Below are positions 41,835 through 49,717 of a stretch of DNA of 61,159 bases, piece by piece. Under the pieces are notes generated by a model, which ran no database searches, had not been told where the DNA came from, and saw nothing but the letters and a program-made list of their open reading frames with translations. Source of the DNA: an uncultured Prevotella sp. Its GTDB lineage: Bacteria; Bacteroidota; Bacteroidia; Bacteroidales; Bacteroidaceae. The position numbers were made by a program, and so were the translations under genes. Position 1 is the first letter of the stretch. Each line of letters begins with the position of its first letter. The stretch lies in the NCBI GenBank assembly GCA_937922435.1, contig CAKZVT010000039.1, positions 1-61,159 on the forward strand, read 5' to 3'.

Positions 41835-42155
41835 ATGACACAAGAAGAAAAAACGGCAATAGAGGAACGGATTGTGGACGTGCTGAAGACCGTCTACGAC
41901 CCCGAAATACCCGTCAACATATACGACCTCGGACTGATTTACAAGATAGACGTGAAGGACGACGCCACGGTGGACATCGACATGACGTTCACCGCGCCGA
42001 CATGCCCTGCGGCGGACTTCATCCTCGAGGACGTAAGGCAGAAGGTTGACGCGCTCGAAGGAGTGAAGGCCGCCACGGTGAACCTCGTGTTCGAGCCTGC
42101 CTGGGACCAGAGCATGCTGAGCGAAGAGGCACGGCTCGAATTAGGGTTGGATTGA
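41835..42155 (+). CDS. DUF59 (MIP18/SufT-like) iron-sulfur assembly protein
   Basis: 106 residues from the ATG at 41835. The upstream in-frame starts lie before the promoter and inside a repeat. The DUF59 fold shows VLKTVYDPEIPVNIYDLGL, the strand pair KIDVKDDATVDIDMTFT and the conserved PTCPAADFILEDV loop. Family members (SufT, PaaD-like, MIP18) help Fe-S cluster maturation. It does not neighbour the suf operon at 48488-53599 but is functionally related. It ends 11 nt before the next start and is probably co-transcribed. Confidence 0.92.
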   Translation: MTQEEKTAIEERIVDVLKTVYDPEIPVNIYDLGLIYKIDVKDDATVDIDMTFTAPTCPAADFILEDVRQKVDALEGVKAATVNLVFEPAWDQSMLSEEARLELGLD

Positions 42156-42166
42156 AATCTACGCCT

Positions 42167-42934
42167 ATGCGCAAGAACATCTACATATTGTCAGACGCCC
42201 ACCTCGGCTCGTGGGCCATCGACCACGCACGCACGCAGGAGCGGAGGCTGGTGCGTTTTCTCGACGACATAAAGACGAAAGCCGCCGCAGTGTACCTGCT
42301 GGGCGACATGTTCGACTTCTGGTACGAGTACAAGTACGTCGTGCCAAAGGGCTACACACGCTTCCTCGGCAAGCTGTCCGAACTGACGGACATGGGCGTA
42401 GAGGTGCATTTCTTTACCGGCAACCACGACATCTGGGCGTATGGCTACCTGGAAAAGGAGTGCGGAGTGACGCTGCACACCAAGCCGATAACCACCGAAA
42501 TATACGGCAAAATATTCTACCTTGCCCACGGCGACGGCCTGGGCGATCACGACCCGAAGTTCAACTTCATACGCCGCCTGTTCCACAACCGCGCCTGCCA
42601 GCGCATGTTCAGCGCGTTGCATCCGCGCTGGGGCGTGTGGTTCGGACTGACATGGGCCAAGCACAGCCGCCTGAAACGCAAGGACGGCAAGGAGCCTCCG
42701 TACCAGGGCGAGGACAAGGAAGCCCTCGTGCTCTACACCAAGCAGTACATGAAGACCCACCCGGACATCGACTACTTCATCTACGGACACCGCCACATAG
42801 AGCTTGACCTGATGCTATCGCGCAAGACGCGGATGATGATTATAGGCGACTGGATATGGCAGTTCACCTACGTTGTGTACGACGGCGAGCACCTTTTCCT
42901 CGAGGAATACGTGGAAGGGGAAAGCAGACTGTAG
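42167..42934 (+). CDS. lpxH: UDP-2,3-diacylglucosamine diphosphatase-like metallophosphoesterase
   Basis: 255 residues. The metal-binding motifs are in order: SDAHLGSW, GDMFDFWYEY, GNHDIWAYG, AHGDGLGDHD and YGHRHIELD. The DFWYEY and DPKFNFIRRLF motifs are specific to LpxH-like enzymes, which release lipid X during lipid A synthesis. The ATG at 42167 is preferred over a TTG at 42152 that overlaps the preceding stop codon. A perfect 38-bp inverted repeat follows downstream and may terminate the operon. Confidence 0.88.
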   Translation: MRKNIYILSDAHLGSWAIDHARTQERRLVRFLDDIKTKAAAVYLLGDMFDFWYEYKYVVPKGYTRFLGKLSELTDMGVEVHFFTGNHDIWAYGYLEKECGVTLHTKPITTEIYGKIFYLAHGDGLGDHDPKFNFIRRLFHNRACQRMFSALHPRWGVWFGLTWAKHSRLKRKDGKEPPYQGEDKEALVLYTKQYMKTHPDIDYFIYGHRHIELDLMLSRKTRMMIIGDWIWQFTYVVYDGEHLFLEEYVEGESRL

Positions 42935-42966
42935 GGTAAAGGTAAAACGGTAAAAAGGCGATTTTA

Positions 42967-43070
42967 TAAAGGTAAAAAGGTAAAAAAGTAAAAAGGTAAA
43001 AAGCATTGCTGGCAGAACATTGCCGCGCCCGCGCTTTTTACCTTTTTACTTTTTTACCTTTTTACCTTTA
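42967..43070. repeat. Perfect 38-bp inverted GGTAAAAA array
   Basis: Arms 42967-43004 and 43033-43070 are identical inverted copies, 38 of 38, made of words GGTAAAAA and AGTAAAAA, with a 28-bp G/C-rich loop. It lies between the convergent lpxH and ackA genes. More words flank both sides (42935-42960 and 43071-43090). Confidence 0.9.
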
Positions 43071-43092
43071 CCCGGTGGGTTTTACCTTTAAT

Positions 43093-44295
43093 TTACAGCA
43101 GGTTCATCGTGTCGGTGGCAATCATCAGCTCCTCGTCGGTCGGGATTACGCATACCGTAACCTTCGAGTCGGGCGTAGAGATGACGGCTTCCTCGCCGCG
43201 GATGGTCTTGTTCTTCTCCACGTCGAGCTTCACTCCCATGTACTCCAAGCCCTCGCAGGCCGCCTCACGGGTGCTGTACTGGTTCTCGCCTACGCCTGCG
43301 GTGAACACGATGATGTCGCATCCGCCCATAGCTGCGGCGTAAGCTCCGATGTACTTCTTTATGCGGTAGTTGTACATGTCGAGACCCATCTTGGCGCGTT
43401 CGTTGCCGTGCTCTATGGCGTCTTCTATTTCGCGCATGTCTGAAGAGATGCCCGTCACGCCCAGTATGCCGCTCTTCTTGTTGAGCAGGTCTGACATTCC
43501 GTCGGCGTCAAGGCCGAGCTTCTTCTGGAGGAAGGTTACCGCTCCGGCGTCGATGTCGCCGCTGCGCGTACCCATCATCAGTCCTTCCAACGGCGTAAGA
43601 CCCATCGACGTGTCTACGCAACGGCCGTTCTCAACGGCTGCTATGCTGCCTCCGTTGCCTATGTGGCAGGTTATTATTCTCTTGTCTTCATACTTCACGC
43701 CGAGGAAGTCGCACACACGCTGCGACACGTAGCGGTGGCTCGTGCCGTGGAAGCCGTAGCGGCGCACGCCGTACTGCTTGTACAGGTCATACGGAATGGC
43801 GTAAAGGTAAGAGTGGGCGGGCATCGTCTGGTGGAACGCCGTGTCGAATACGCCGACCTGCGGCAGGCCGGGCATCAGCTCGCTGACGGCTTCCACGCCC
43901 TTGAGGTTGGCCGGGTTGTGCAGCGGCGCGAGGTCGATGCACTCCTTGAAGGTCTTGAGCACCTCGTCGTTGATTACCACGCTCTTGTTGAACTTCTCGC
44001 CTCCGTGCACCATGCGGTGGCCTACGGCGTCGATTTCGTCAAGGCTTTTGATTACTCCTATTTCAGGGTCGGTGAGCAGTGAGAAGATGAACTTCACGCC
44101 CTCTGTGTGCTCGGGGATGTCGTGCATGATTTGTTTCTTGGTGCCGTCGGGCATCTTCACTTTGACGAACGCCCCTTCGAGGCCGACGCGCTCGGCGCCG
44201 CCCGATGTCATGACAGACTTGTCGTCCATGTTGTAAAGTGCGTACTTGATGGACGAGCTGCCGCAGTTTAAGACAAGTATTTTCATAGTTTTCAT
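43093..44295 (-). CDS. ackA: Acetate kinase
   Basis: Makes ATP and acetate from acetyl phosphate. 400 residues from the ATG at 44295, or 397 from 44286 (MKILVLNCGSSSIKY), which is equally acceptable. ASKHA-fold motifs include NCGSSSIKY, GHRMVHGGEKF, the catalytic-site GFHGTSHRYVS and TCHIGNGGS. It follows pta in the same direction, but the pair is split by a four-helix-bundle gene within inverted repeats (44305-44760). Confidence 0.97.
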   Translation of the reverse strand: MKTMKILVLNCGSSSIKYALYNMDDKSVMTSGGAERVGLEGAFVKVKMPDGTKKQIMHDIPEHTEGVKFIFSLLTDPEIGVIKSLDEIDAVGHRMVHGGEKFNKSVVINDEVLKTFKECIDLAPLHNPANLKGVEAVSELMPGLPQVGVFDTAFHQTMPAHSYLYAIPYDLYKQYGVRRYGFHGTSHRYVSQRVCDFLGVKYEDKRIITCHIGNGGSIAAVENGRCVDTSMGLTPLEGLMMGTRSGDIDAGAVTFLQKKLGLDADGMSDLLNKKSGILGVTGISSDMREIEDAIEHGNERAKMGLDMYNYRIKKYIGAYAAAMGGCDIIVFTAGVGENQYSTREAACEGLEYMGVKLDVEKNKTIRGEEAVISTPDSKVTVCVIPTDEELMIATDTMNLL

Positions 44296-44304
44296 TAATT
44301 ATAA

Positions 44305-44760
44305 GGAGTTAAGGAGTTATGAAGTTAAGGAGTTAAGACAATACTTTATTTATCATAAGCGTTGTTGATAATCCCCTTGCAATACCCATTGAGAAGCTTG
44401 CTTGTCTCTTCTAAACTGGCACAAAGCAAGGAATAGACTTGTCCGTCTATATATCCCAAATCCTTCGACAGATGAATATAACACCTACACTCTTCCAAAC
44501 TGCCTTGTGCAAAATTAAGAAAATGCAATTTATCTGCCTTACCGATGCGCTTGTAGCCCTCTGCAATATTAGCAGGTATAGATACAGCTGCACGTTTGAA
44601 CTGCGAACAAAGCCCATACTTCTCATCATTTGGATAATCGGAAAGGACTTTATAAGTAAGCAATACAAAATCGTAAGCTTTTCTCCAAGCAAATATATCT
44701 TCAAAACGCTGTGTCATAGACTAATGTCTTAACTCCTTTACTACATAACTCCTTAACTCC
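44305..44760 (-). mobile_element. 456-bp element: four-helix-bundle gene within 39-bp inverted ends
   Basis: Left end 44305-44343 and right end 44722-44760 are inverted copies with 3 mismatches in 39. They start GGAGTTAAGGAGTTATG outwardly and end inwardly in GTTAAGACAATA / GTTAAGACATTA. The only content is the 123-codon gene at 44346-44717, which begins 4 nt from one end and stops 2 nt from the other. AT-rich compared with pta and ackA. No clear target duplication. The inner-end sequence is shared with 2336-2487 and 32800-32825. Mobility is inferred. Confidence 0.65.
44346..44717 (-). CDS. Four-helix-bundle protein (23S rRNA IVS / Avd-like)
   Basis: 123 residues, mostly helical. It carries the family signature AAVSIPANIAEGYKR (about residues 48-62), preceded by FEDIFAWRKAYDFVLLTYKVL and followed by FLNFAQGSLEECRCYIHLSKDLGYI. 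The family comprises proteins encoded in 23S rRNA intervening sequences and their free-standing homologues. Its fold is shared with Avd of diversity-generating retroelements, which binds reverse transcriptase and RNA. The biochemical role of stand-alone members is unknown. It is more AT-rich than its neighbours and sits within inverted repeats inside pta-ackA, suggesting it arrived with that element. Confidence 0.88.
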   Translation of the reverse strand: MTQRFEDIFAWRKAYDFVLLTYKVLSDYPNDEKYGLCSQFKRAAVSIPANIAEGYKRIGKADKLHFLNFAQGSLEECRCYIHLSKDLGYIDGQVYSLLCASLEETSKLLNGYCKGIINNAYDK

Positions 44761-44771
44761 AAGATTTATAT

Positions 44772-45782
44772 TTATTTCTTCGCGTCCATCGCCTGGCAGG
44801 CGGTGATGGCTATCATTTTGTATATGTCGTCGACAGAACAGCCGCGGCTAAGGTCGTTGACGGGACGGGCGATGCCTTGCAGGATGGGACCCAGGGCTTC
44901 GGCGTCGCCGAGGCGCTGCACGAGCTTGTAGGCGATGTTGCCCACTTCGAGGCATGGCACAACGAGCACGTTGGCGTGCCCGGCAATGGCGCTTCCAGGT
45001 GCTTTACGCTCTCCTACTTCGGGCACGAGGGCGGCGTCGGCCTGCAGCTCGCCGTCCACTTTCAGTTCGGGGGCAAGCTCCTTGGCCAGCTTCGTGGCCT
45101 CGACAACCTTGTCAACTACTTCATGCTGCGCGCTACCCTTGGTCGAGAAGCTGAGCATAGCCACGCGCGGGTCGGCAAATCCGGCTACCGACTTGGCCGT
45201 CTCGGCCGTGCATACGGCGATTTGAGCCAGCTGTCCGGCATCGGGAACGGGCGTCACGGCTACGTCGCCCACTACCAGAACGCCGTTCTCTCCGTACTGT
45301 TTCTGCTTGGAGATGAGCAGCATCGCGCCGCTGACGCATGTTATTCCAGGCTCGCACTTGATGATTTGCAGAGCCGGGCGCAGCGTGTCGGCAGTGGTGC
45401 TGAGCGCGCCAGAAATCTGGCCGTCGGCACCTCCTGTCTTGATAATCATGCATCCGAGGTAGAGCGGGTTCTTGACAAGCTCGCGTGCCTGCTCGATTGT
45501 CATGCCCTTCTTCTTGCGCAGTTCGGCCAGCAGTTCGGCGTACTCCTCGCTCTTGGGATTGTTCTCCGGGTCGATGATGGTAGCCTTGCCGATGTGCTTC
45601 AGACCCCATTCGCCGGCCAGGCGGTTGATTTCCGCCGGGTTGCCTATGAGGATGATGTCCGCCACTTCGTCGGCCAACGCCATGTCGGCCGCCTTCAGCG
45701 TGCGTTCCTCGGTGGCCTCGGGGAGCACGATGCGCTGCTTGTCGCTCTTCGCGCGCGCGATGATTTGTTGTACTAAATCCAT
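44772..45782 (-). CDS. pta: Phosphate acetyltransferase
   Basis: Interconverts acetyl-CoA and acetyl phosphate. 336 residues, the short single-domain form. Motifs include RIVLPEATEERTLKAA, TGGADGQISGALSTTADTLRPALQ and the C-terminal VDGELQADAALVPEV and GSAIAGHANVLVVPCLEVGNI segments. With AckA it forms the acetate-producing, ATP-yielding branch of fermentation. A -7-like box lies at 45853-45860. Confidence 0.96.
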   Translation of the reverse strand: MDLVQQIIARAKSDKQRIVLPEATEERTLKAADMALADEVADIILIGNPAEINRLAGEWGLKHIGKATIIDPENNPKSEEYAELLAELRKKKGMTIEQARELVKNPLYLGCMIIKTGGADGQISGALSTTADTLRPALQIIKCEPGITCVSGAMLLISKQKQYGENGVLVVGDVAVTPVPDAGQLAQIAVCTAETAKSVAGFADPRVAMLSFSTKGSAQHEVVDKVVEATKLAKELAPELKVDGELQADAALVPEVGERKAPGSAIAGHANVLVVPCLEVGNIAYKLVQRLGDAEALGPILQGIARPVNDLSRGCSVDDIYKMIAITACQAMDAKK

Positions 45783-45852
45783 AGTTTTGTAGTTTATAAG
45801 TATATATGTGTTTTGTAAATTCGAGTTTGCAAACGCCTTGTTTAAGGTTCTG

Positions 45853-45860
45853 CAAAAATA
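45853..45860 (-). promoter_or_regulatory. Putative -7 box of pta
   Basis: TATTTTTG on the minus strand, 71 nt upstream of the ATG. The -33 is unclear. Confidence 0.45.
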
Positions 45861-45947
45861 CGGAAAATAATCCGAACCGAAGCGGCTTGTAGCGTTTTTT
45901 TACTTATAAAAAAGATGAATGCACGCAAAGCCGCCATTCATGATTTT

Positions 45948-46035
45948 CCGATTCATGGCCTTTCGCATTGCAAAAGGCCATGAATTGCACGCTAAAAGGC
46001 CGTCTTTTGGAAGTCAAAAGACGGCCTTTTACAAC
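45948..46035 (-). repeat. 4x22 element, copy K
   Basis: Four 22-bp units. The first is the inverse GATTCATGGCCTTTCGC type and pairs with GGCCATGAATTG of unit 2. Units 3 and 4 pair as AAAAGGCCGTCTTTT / AAAAGACGGCCTTTT. The leader (CTGGCAGTCAG on the minus strand) lies 6 nt to the right. It lies 30 nt downstream of the WYL gene stop codon. Confidence 0.9.
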
Positions 46036-46065
46036 GCGCTGACTGCCAGCACGTTACGCAGGCGG

Positions 46066-46968
46066 TCAACGGGGAGGCTGCATGCGGCTGATTTTCTCCT
46101 TGAGATATTGCTTGAAGCCGTCGCCGCCGAGCACCCGGATGTCGTCGTACAGGCCGAGGACGAAGCGGCCTATGCCGGCATAGCTGCACACGTCGAGCCG
46201 CAGCAGGCGGCGGCCGCCGCCACCGTCGGCGACGCTGGGCATGGCCTGCGGATATTCCTCGCGCAGTATGTTGTACGACAGCGGACCGAGCGTCAGCTCG
46301 ACGGGCATCAGCTCTTCGCCGCTGAACATGAACACGTCGGTGTACATGCGGCGGTGGCGGTCGGCGTAAGCCCACTCCGAATCGAGCACCTGCACGCCCT
46401 GCATGCGGCTTACCTTGAACGTCTTGTTCATGCCGCTGGACGGCTCGTAGCAGCGCACCTCGTTGTTGTTGTTCATCAGGAGGAATGGCTCTACAAAGCG
46501 GTCGCGCACGGTCTGGCTGTGGGGCGACGAATATCCCTTGAGCACTACCTGGCGTTGCAGCTTGATGGCGTCGTACAGAGAGCCGATGTTCTGCATGGCG
46601 TGCTCGCGCAACTGCTCGTCGGCGAGTATGTCGAAGTCGTAAAACTGCTTCAGCTTGCGCTTCAGGTTGGCTATTATGGCGTTGCCGTGCTCGGCCTTGT
46701 CGAGCATGCGGCGCAGCAGCACAGCTTCCTCCTCGGTGAAGGATATGCGGCTCACCAGATGGTCGAAGAAGGGCGACGAGCGGTCGATGGCGTAGTACGC
46801 GCCGCGCTTCTCCACCTTGAAGCCGCTGTCGCGAAAGAACTCAAGGTAGTAGTAAAGGTTGCGGCGCGATATGCCGACCTTGCCGCATAGCTCCTCGATG
46901 GTGTAGTTGTGGTTCTCGGCGAGCAGCAGGAGCAGGCGCAGCTCGCGCTCAAGTTTGTCGTGACGCAT
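46066..46968 (-). CDS. WYL-domain transcriptional regulator
   Basis: 300 residues. The N-terminal winged helix-turn-helix (TIEELCGKVGISRRNLYYYLEFFRD, about 23-47) is followed by a helical linker (TEEEAVLLRRMLDKAEHG) and a WYL-type ligand domain (about 165-240: VRDRFVEPFLLMNNNNEVRC, TFKVSRMQGVQVLD). A C-terminal WCX-like extension ends the protein. WYL regulators sense nucleic acid ends or small ligands and often control defence or DNA repair genes. No such genes are adjacent here. Its targets are unknown. Confidence 0.88.
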   Translation of the reverse strand: MRHDKLERELRLLLLLAENHNYTIEELCGKVGISRRNLYYYLEFFRDSGFKVEKRGAYYAIDRSSPFFDHLVSRISFTEEEAVLLRRMLDKAEHGNAIIANLKRKLKQFYDFDILADEQLREHAMQNIGSLYDAIKLQRQVVLKGYSSPHSQTVRDRFVEPFLLMNNNNEVRCYEPSSGMNKTFKVSRMQGVQVLDSEWAYADRHRRMYTDVFMFSGEELMPVELTLGPLSYNILREEYPQAMPSVADGGGGRRLLRLDVCSYAGIGRFVLGLYDDIRVLGGDGFKQYLKEKISRMQPPR

Positions 46969-47019
46969 TGGTTAATTCATAATTCATAATGCATAATTCA
47001 TAATCGGGGCTGCGCCGAA

Positions 47020-47143
47020 GTTAATGCATAATTCATAATGCACAATGCACAATCGGGCCGACGCCGTATTCTAAAGAATTATATGTCATGTAAATAATGG
47101 CGCAGCCTGATTGTGCATTGTGCATTATGAATTATGCATTAAC
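47020..47143. repeat. 35-bp perfect inverted ATGCATAATTC array overlapping the rnhB end
   Basis: Arms 47020-47054 and 47109-47143 are 35 of 35 inverted, with a 54-bp loop. A further left array (46975-47013) has the same words plus GGCTGCGCC, pairing with GGCGCAGCC at 47099-47107. The right arm encodes the last five residues and stop codon of rnhB. Confidence 0.88.
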
Positions 47144-47709
47144 CTAAAGCTTTTGCGGTGATACGGCGTTATGCCGTGCTCGGCAATGGCTTGGCGGTGG
47201 GCACGCGTGGGGTAACCCTTGTTCACGTCCCAGGCGTATTGGGGGTATTCCTGCGCCAGACGCTCCATATAGTCGTCGCGGTACGTCTTGGCAAGGATGC
47301 TGGCCGCTGCGATGGAAAGATACTTGCCGTCGCCCTTCACCACGGTGGTATAGGGAATGAAACGGTACGGCTTGAAGCGGTTGCCGTCAACGATTATGGC
47401 CTCGGGGTGCACCGCGAGCTGGTCGAGCGCACGGTGCATGGCCAGTATGCTGGCGTTGAGTATGTTGATTTCGTCGATTTCCTCGGGCGTAACCACGCCC
47501 ACGGCCCAGGCCAGGGCGTCGCGCTCTATTTCGGCGCGAAGCTCGTAGCGGCGCTTGGCAGAGAGCTGCTTCGAGTCGTTGAGGGCGTCGTTAACATAGT
47601 CTTCGGGCAGTATTACCGCCGCCGCAAACACGCTCCCGGCGAGGCATCCGCGCCCCGCCTCGTCGCATCCGGCCTCTACAAGACCCTTGTAAAAATGGCT
47701 TTTCAGCAT
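47125..47709 (-). CDS. rnhB: Ribonuclease HII
   Basis: Removes misincorporated ribonucleotides and RNA from RNA/DNA hybrids. 194 residues. The active-site segment AGCDEAGRGCLAGSV carries the first acidic pair. DSKQLSAKRRYELR, IDEINILNASILAMHRA and VDGNRF follow with the remaining acidic residues, and KGDGKYLSIAAASILAKTYRD is diagnostic for HII. The final residues LMHNS and the stop codon come from the inverted-repeat arm at 47109-47143, so the native C-terminus may have been altered. Confidence 0.95.
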   Translation of the reverse strand: MLKSHFYKGLVEAGCDEAGRGCLAGSVFAAAVILPEDYVNDALNDSKQLSAKRRYELRAEIERDALAWAVGVVTPEEIDEINILNASILAMHRALDQLAVHPEAIIVDGNRFKPYRFIPYTTVVKGDGKYLSIAAASILAKTYRDDYMERLAQEYPQYAWDVNKGYPTRAHRQAIAEHGITPYHRKSFRLMHNS

Positions 47710-48053
47710 AGCTTTACATTATTATATATTATGGGAGGACTGGAAAGCCCGGGAGAACAGGGAGGGGCTGACACGCAAAACATATCTACTTACTCCTTCT
47801 CTCCTTACTACTTTACTCCTAAAAAGAAGCTACTTACTCCTCCTCTCCTTACTCCTTTACTCCTAAAAAAGAGCTACTTACTCCTCCTCTCCTTACTACT
47901 CCACTCCTAAAAAAGAGCTACTTACTCCTCCTCTCCTTACTACTTCTCTCCTATTTTACTTTTCTTTAACTAAAAACACGACACGAATGAACTTATTGTG
48001 CACAGATAGACACTTATTTTGCAGTCAGAAACAGAAACATAAAAATAAACGAT
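47710..48053. other. Intergenic region with 44-bp tandem repeats
   Basis: No gene. It consists of the rnhB upstream segment, a four-copy 44-bp tandem repeat (47787-47962) and a short leader to the gene at 48054. Confidence 0.75.
47787..47962 (+). repeat. 44-bp tandem repeat, four copies
   Basis: Units start at 47787, 47831, 47875 and 47919. Each opens TACTTACTCCTTCTCTCCTT or TACTTACTCCTCCTCTCCTT. The first three close CTCCTAAAAA(A/G)(A/G)AGC. Units 2 and 3 differ at a few positions only; unit 4 is degraded at its end. The words match those in the sufC-sufD gap (51187-51213). Confidence 0.88.
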
Positions 48054-48347
48054 ATGGAAAAGCAAATGACATTGACCGCAAACGAAAGTACGGCGAACAG
48101 ATGCGCCGACATGGTGAAAAGACTCGTCCGCTACATCGGTCTGCCGCAGCGGCTGTTGCGCAGTTACTACTCAAGAGTGCTCGGCGAGGACGTAAGCGAA
48201 GCCCGGGCACGCGCCATGACAGAAGCCCAGCTGGCGTTTTTCGCCGTCACCCTGCCTGCCGACTACCCCTTGGCAATGAGGGTTCTGGCGTGCGTGTGGT
48301 TCGTGGTGGCGGTGAAGAAGTTAAGCAGCCGACAGCCAATCAACTGA
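48054..48347 (+). CDS. Small protein of unknown function
   Basis: 97 residues. Predominantly helical, with a basic amphipathic centre (CADMVKRLVRYIGLPQRLLRSYYSRVL), a short acidic stretch and a hydrophobic C-terminal helix (AMRVLACVWFVVAVKKL, about 75-91) that could associate with the membrane. No signal peptide and no recognised domain. The stop codon TGA (48345-48347) is the first triplet of a G-run repeat. Codon choice resembles neighbouring genes. An open frame on the opposite strand is a shadow. Confidence 0.6.
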   Translation: MEKQMTLTANESTANRCADMVKRLVRYIGLPQRLLRSYYSRVLGEDVSEARARAMTEAQLAFFAVTLPADYPLAMRVLACVWFVVAVKKLSSRQPIN

Positions 48348-48386
48348 CACCCACCCCAACCCTCCCAAAGGGAGGGAGCTTGATTA
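48345..48386 (-). repeat. G-run hairpin repeat, copy 8a
   Basis: TGACACCCACCCCAACCC followed by TCCCAAAGGGAGGGAGCTTG. It supplies the stop codon of the 48054 gene. Inverse partner at 48421-48462. Confidence 0.85.
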
Positions 48387-48420
48387 GTGGATATTCAATA
48401 GATTTCCATATTAAAAGACA

Positions 48421-48462
48421 TATCAAGCCCCCTCCCTTCGGGAGGGTTGGGGTGGGTGTCTG
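48421..48462 (+). repeat. G-run hairpin repeat, copy 8b
   Basis: CAAGCCCCCTCCC followed by TTCGGGAGGGTTGGGGTGGG. With 8a it forms a 118-bp palindrome between the 48054 gene and sufS (convergent), a plausible bidirectional terminator. Confidence 0.85.
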
Positions 48463-48487
48463 ATTGGTTTGCATCGAGTGTTGTCTA

Positions 48488-49702
48488 TCAGAACATCCTG
48501 CTAACCCTCTTCACTCCGTCAACAAGCGCGTCGATTTCCTCCTTCGTGTTGTAAAGGGCGAACGAGGCGCGCACCGTGCCCTGTATGCCGAGACGCAGCA
48601 TGAGGGGCTGGGCGCAGTGATGGCCTGTGCGCACGGCGATGCCGAGACGGTCGAGCAGTGTGCCCATGTCGAGGTGGTGTATGTCGCCTACGAGGAACGA
48701 AGCCACGGCATCCTTACGCGCCGACGTGCCGAAGATGCGTATTCCCTCGACCTCGGCGAGCCGCCGCATGGCGTACTCCGTCAGCTCTTGTTCGTGCCTT
48801 TGGATGTCGTCCATACCAAGGGCGGTGATGTAACCGATGGCCTTTGCCAGACCGTGGGTGGCTACGTAGTCGGGCGTTCCGGCCTCGAACTTGAACGGAA
48901 GGTGCTCGAACACCGTCCTTTCGAAGCTCACGCTCTCAATCATCTCTCCCCCACCCTGGTACGGCGGCAGGCGGTCGAGCCAGTCTTCCTTGCCATAAAG
49001 CACGCCGATGCCCGTCGGCCCGTACATCTTGTGGCCGCTGAAGGCGAAGAAGTCGCAGTCCATCGCCTGCACGTCTACGGCGAAGTGGGGGGCACTCTGT
49101 GCGCCGTCAACCATCACGGGGACACCGTGTTCATGGGCGATGCGTATTATTTCATCCACCGGGTTGACCGTTCCGAGCACATTGCTCACGTGCGTCACGC
49201 TGACGAACTTCGTCCTTTCGGTAAACAAACGCTCGTATTCGTCGAGCCTCAACTCGCCCTTGTCGGTCATCGGGATGACGCGTATTGCGATGCCCTTCTT
49301 GGCCGCCTGAAGCTGCCACGGCACAATGTTGGAGTGGTGCTCCATGACGCTTACTATGACTTCGTCGCCCTCTTGCATGAACGCATCGCAGAAAGAGGAC
49401 GCCACGAGGTTAAGGCTCTCGGTAGTTCCGCGCGTGAATATTATTTCGTTCGTCGACCGTGCGTTGATGAAACGGCGGACTTTCTCTCTCGCTTCCTCGT
49501 GCAGGTCGGTAGCCTGTTGCGACAGGTAGTGCACTCCGCGGTGCACGTTGGCGTTCACGTTGTAATACTCTTCGGTGATGGCTTCTACCACGCAGCGCGG
49601 CTTCTGGGTAGTAGCGGCGTTGTCAAGATAGACCAACGGACGGTCGTACACCGTGCGGCCGAGGATAGGAAAGTCGTTGCGTATTTGGTTGATGTCGAAC
49701 AT
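48488..49702 (-). CDS. sufS: Cysteine desulfurase SufS
   Basis: PLP enzyme removing sulfur from cysteine for Fe-S cluster assembly. 404 residues. The PLP lysine is Lys225 in FAFSGHKMYGPTG. The active-site cysteine lies in the C-terminal segment VRTGHHCAQPLMLRLG, and an early motif is YLDNAATTQKP. It is the last gene of sufB-sufC-sufD-sufS, starting 15 nt after sufD ends. No SufE or SufU sulfur acceptor follows. Confidence 0.96.
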   Translation of the reverse strand: MFDINQIRNDFPILGRTVYDRPLVYLDNAATTQKPRCVVEAITEEYYNVNANVHRGVHYLSQQATDLHEEAREKVRRFINARSTNEIIFTRGTTESLNLVASSFCDAFMQEGDEVIVSVMEHHSNIVPWQLQAAKKGIAIRVIPMTDKGELRLDEYERLFTERTKFVSVTHVSNVLGTVNPVDEIIRIAHEHGVPVMVDGAQSAPHFAVDVQAMDCDFFAFSGHKMYGPTGIGVLYGKEDWLDRLPPYQGGGEMIESVSFERTVFEHLPFKFEAGTPDYVATHGLAKAIGYITALGMDDIQRHEQELTEYAMRRLAEVEGIRIFGTSARKDAVASFLVGDIHHLDMGTLLDRLGIAVRTGHHCAQPLMLRLGIQGTVRASFALYNTKEEIDALVDGVKRVSRMF

Positions 49703-49717
49703 AATGTATAAGATTAG

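Noticed and set aside
44305..44760. Four-helix-bundle gene as part of a diversity-generating retroelement
   Set aside because: No reverse transcriptase, template repeat or variable-protein gene is present in the window. Only the fold relation to Avd remains.
45948..46035. 4x22 arrays as CRISPR arrays
   Set aside because: Units are 22 bp with only a few variable bases and no separate spacers, copy number is always four, and no cas genes are present.
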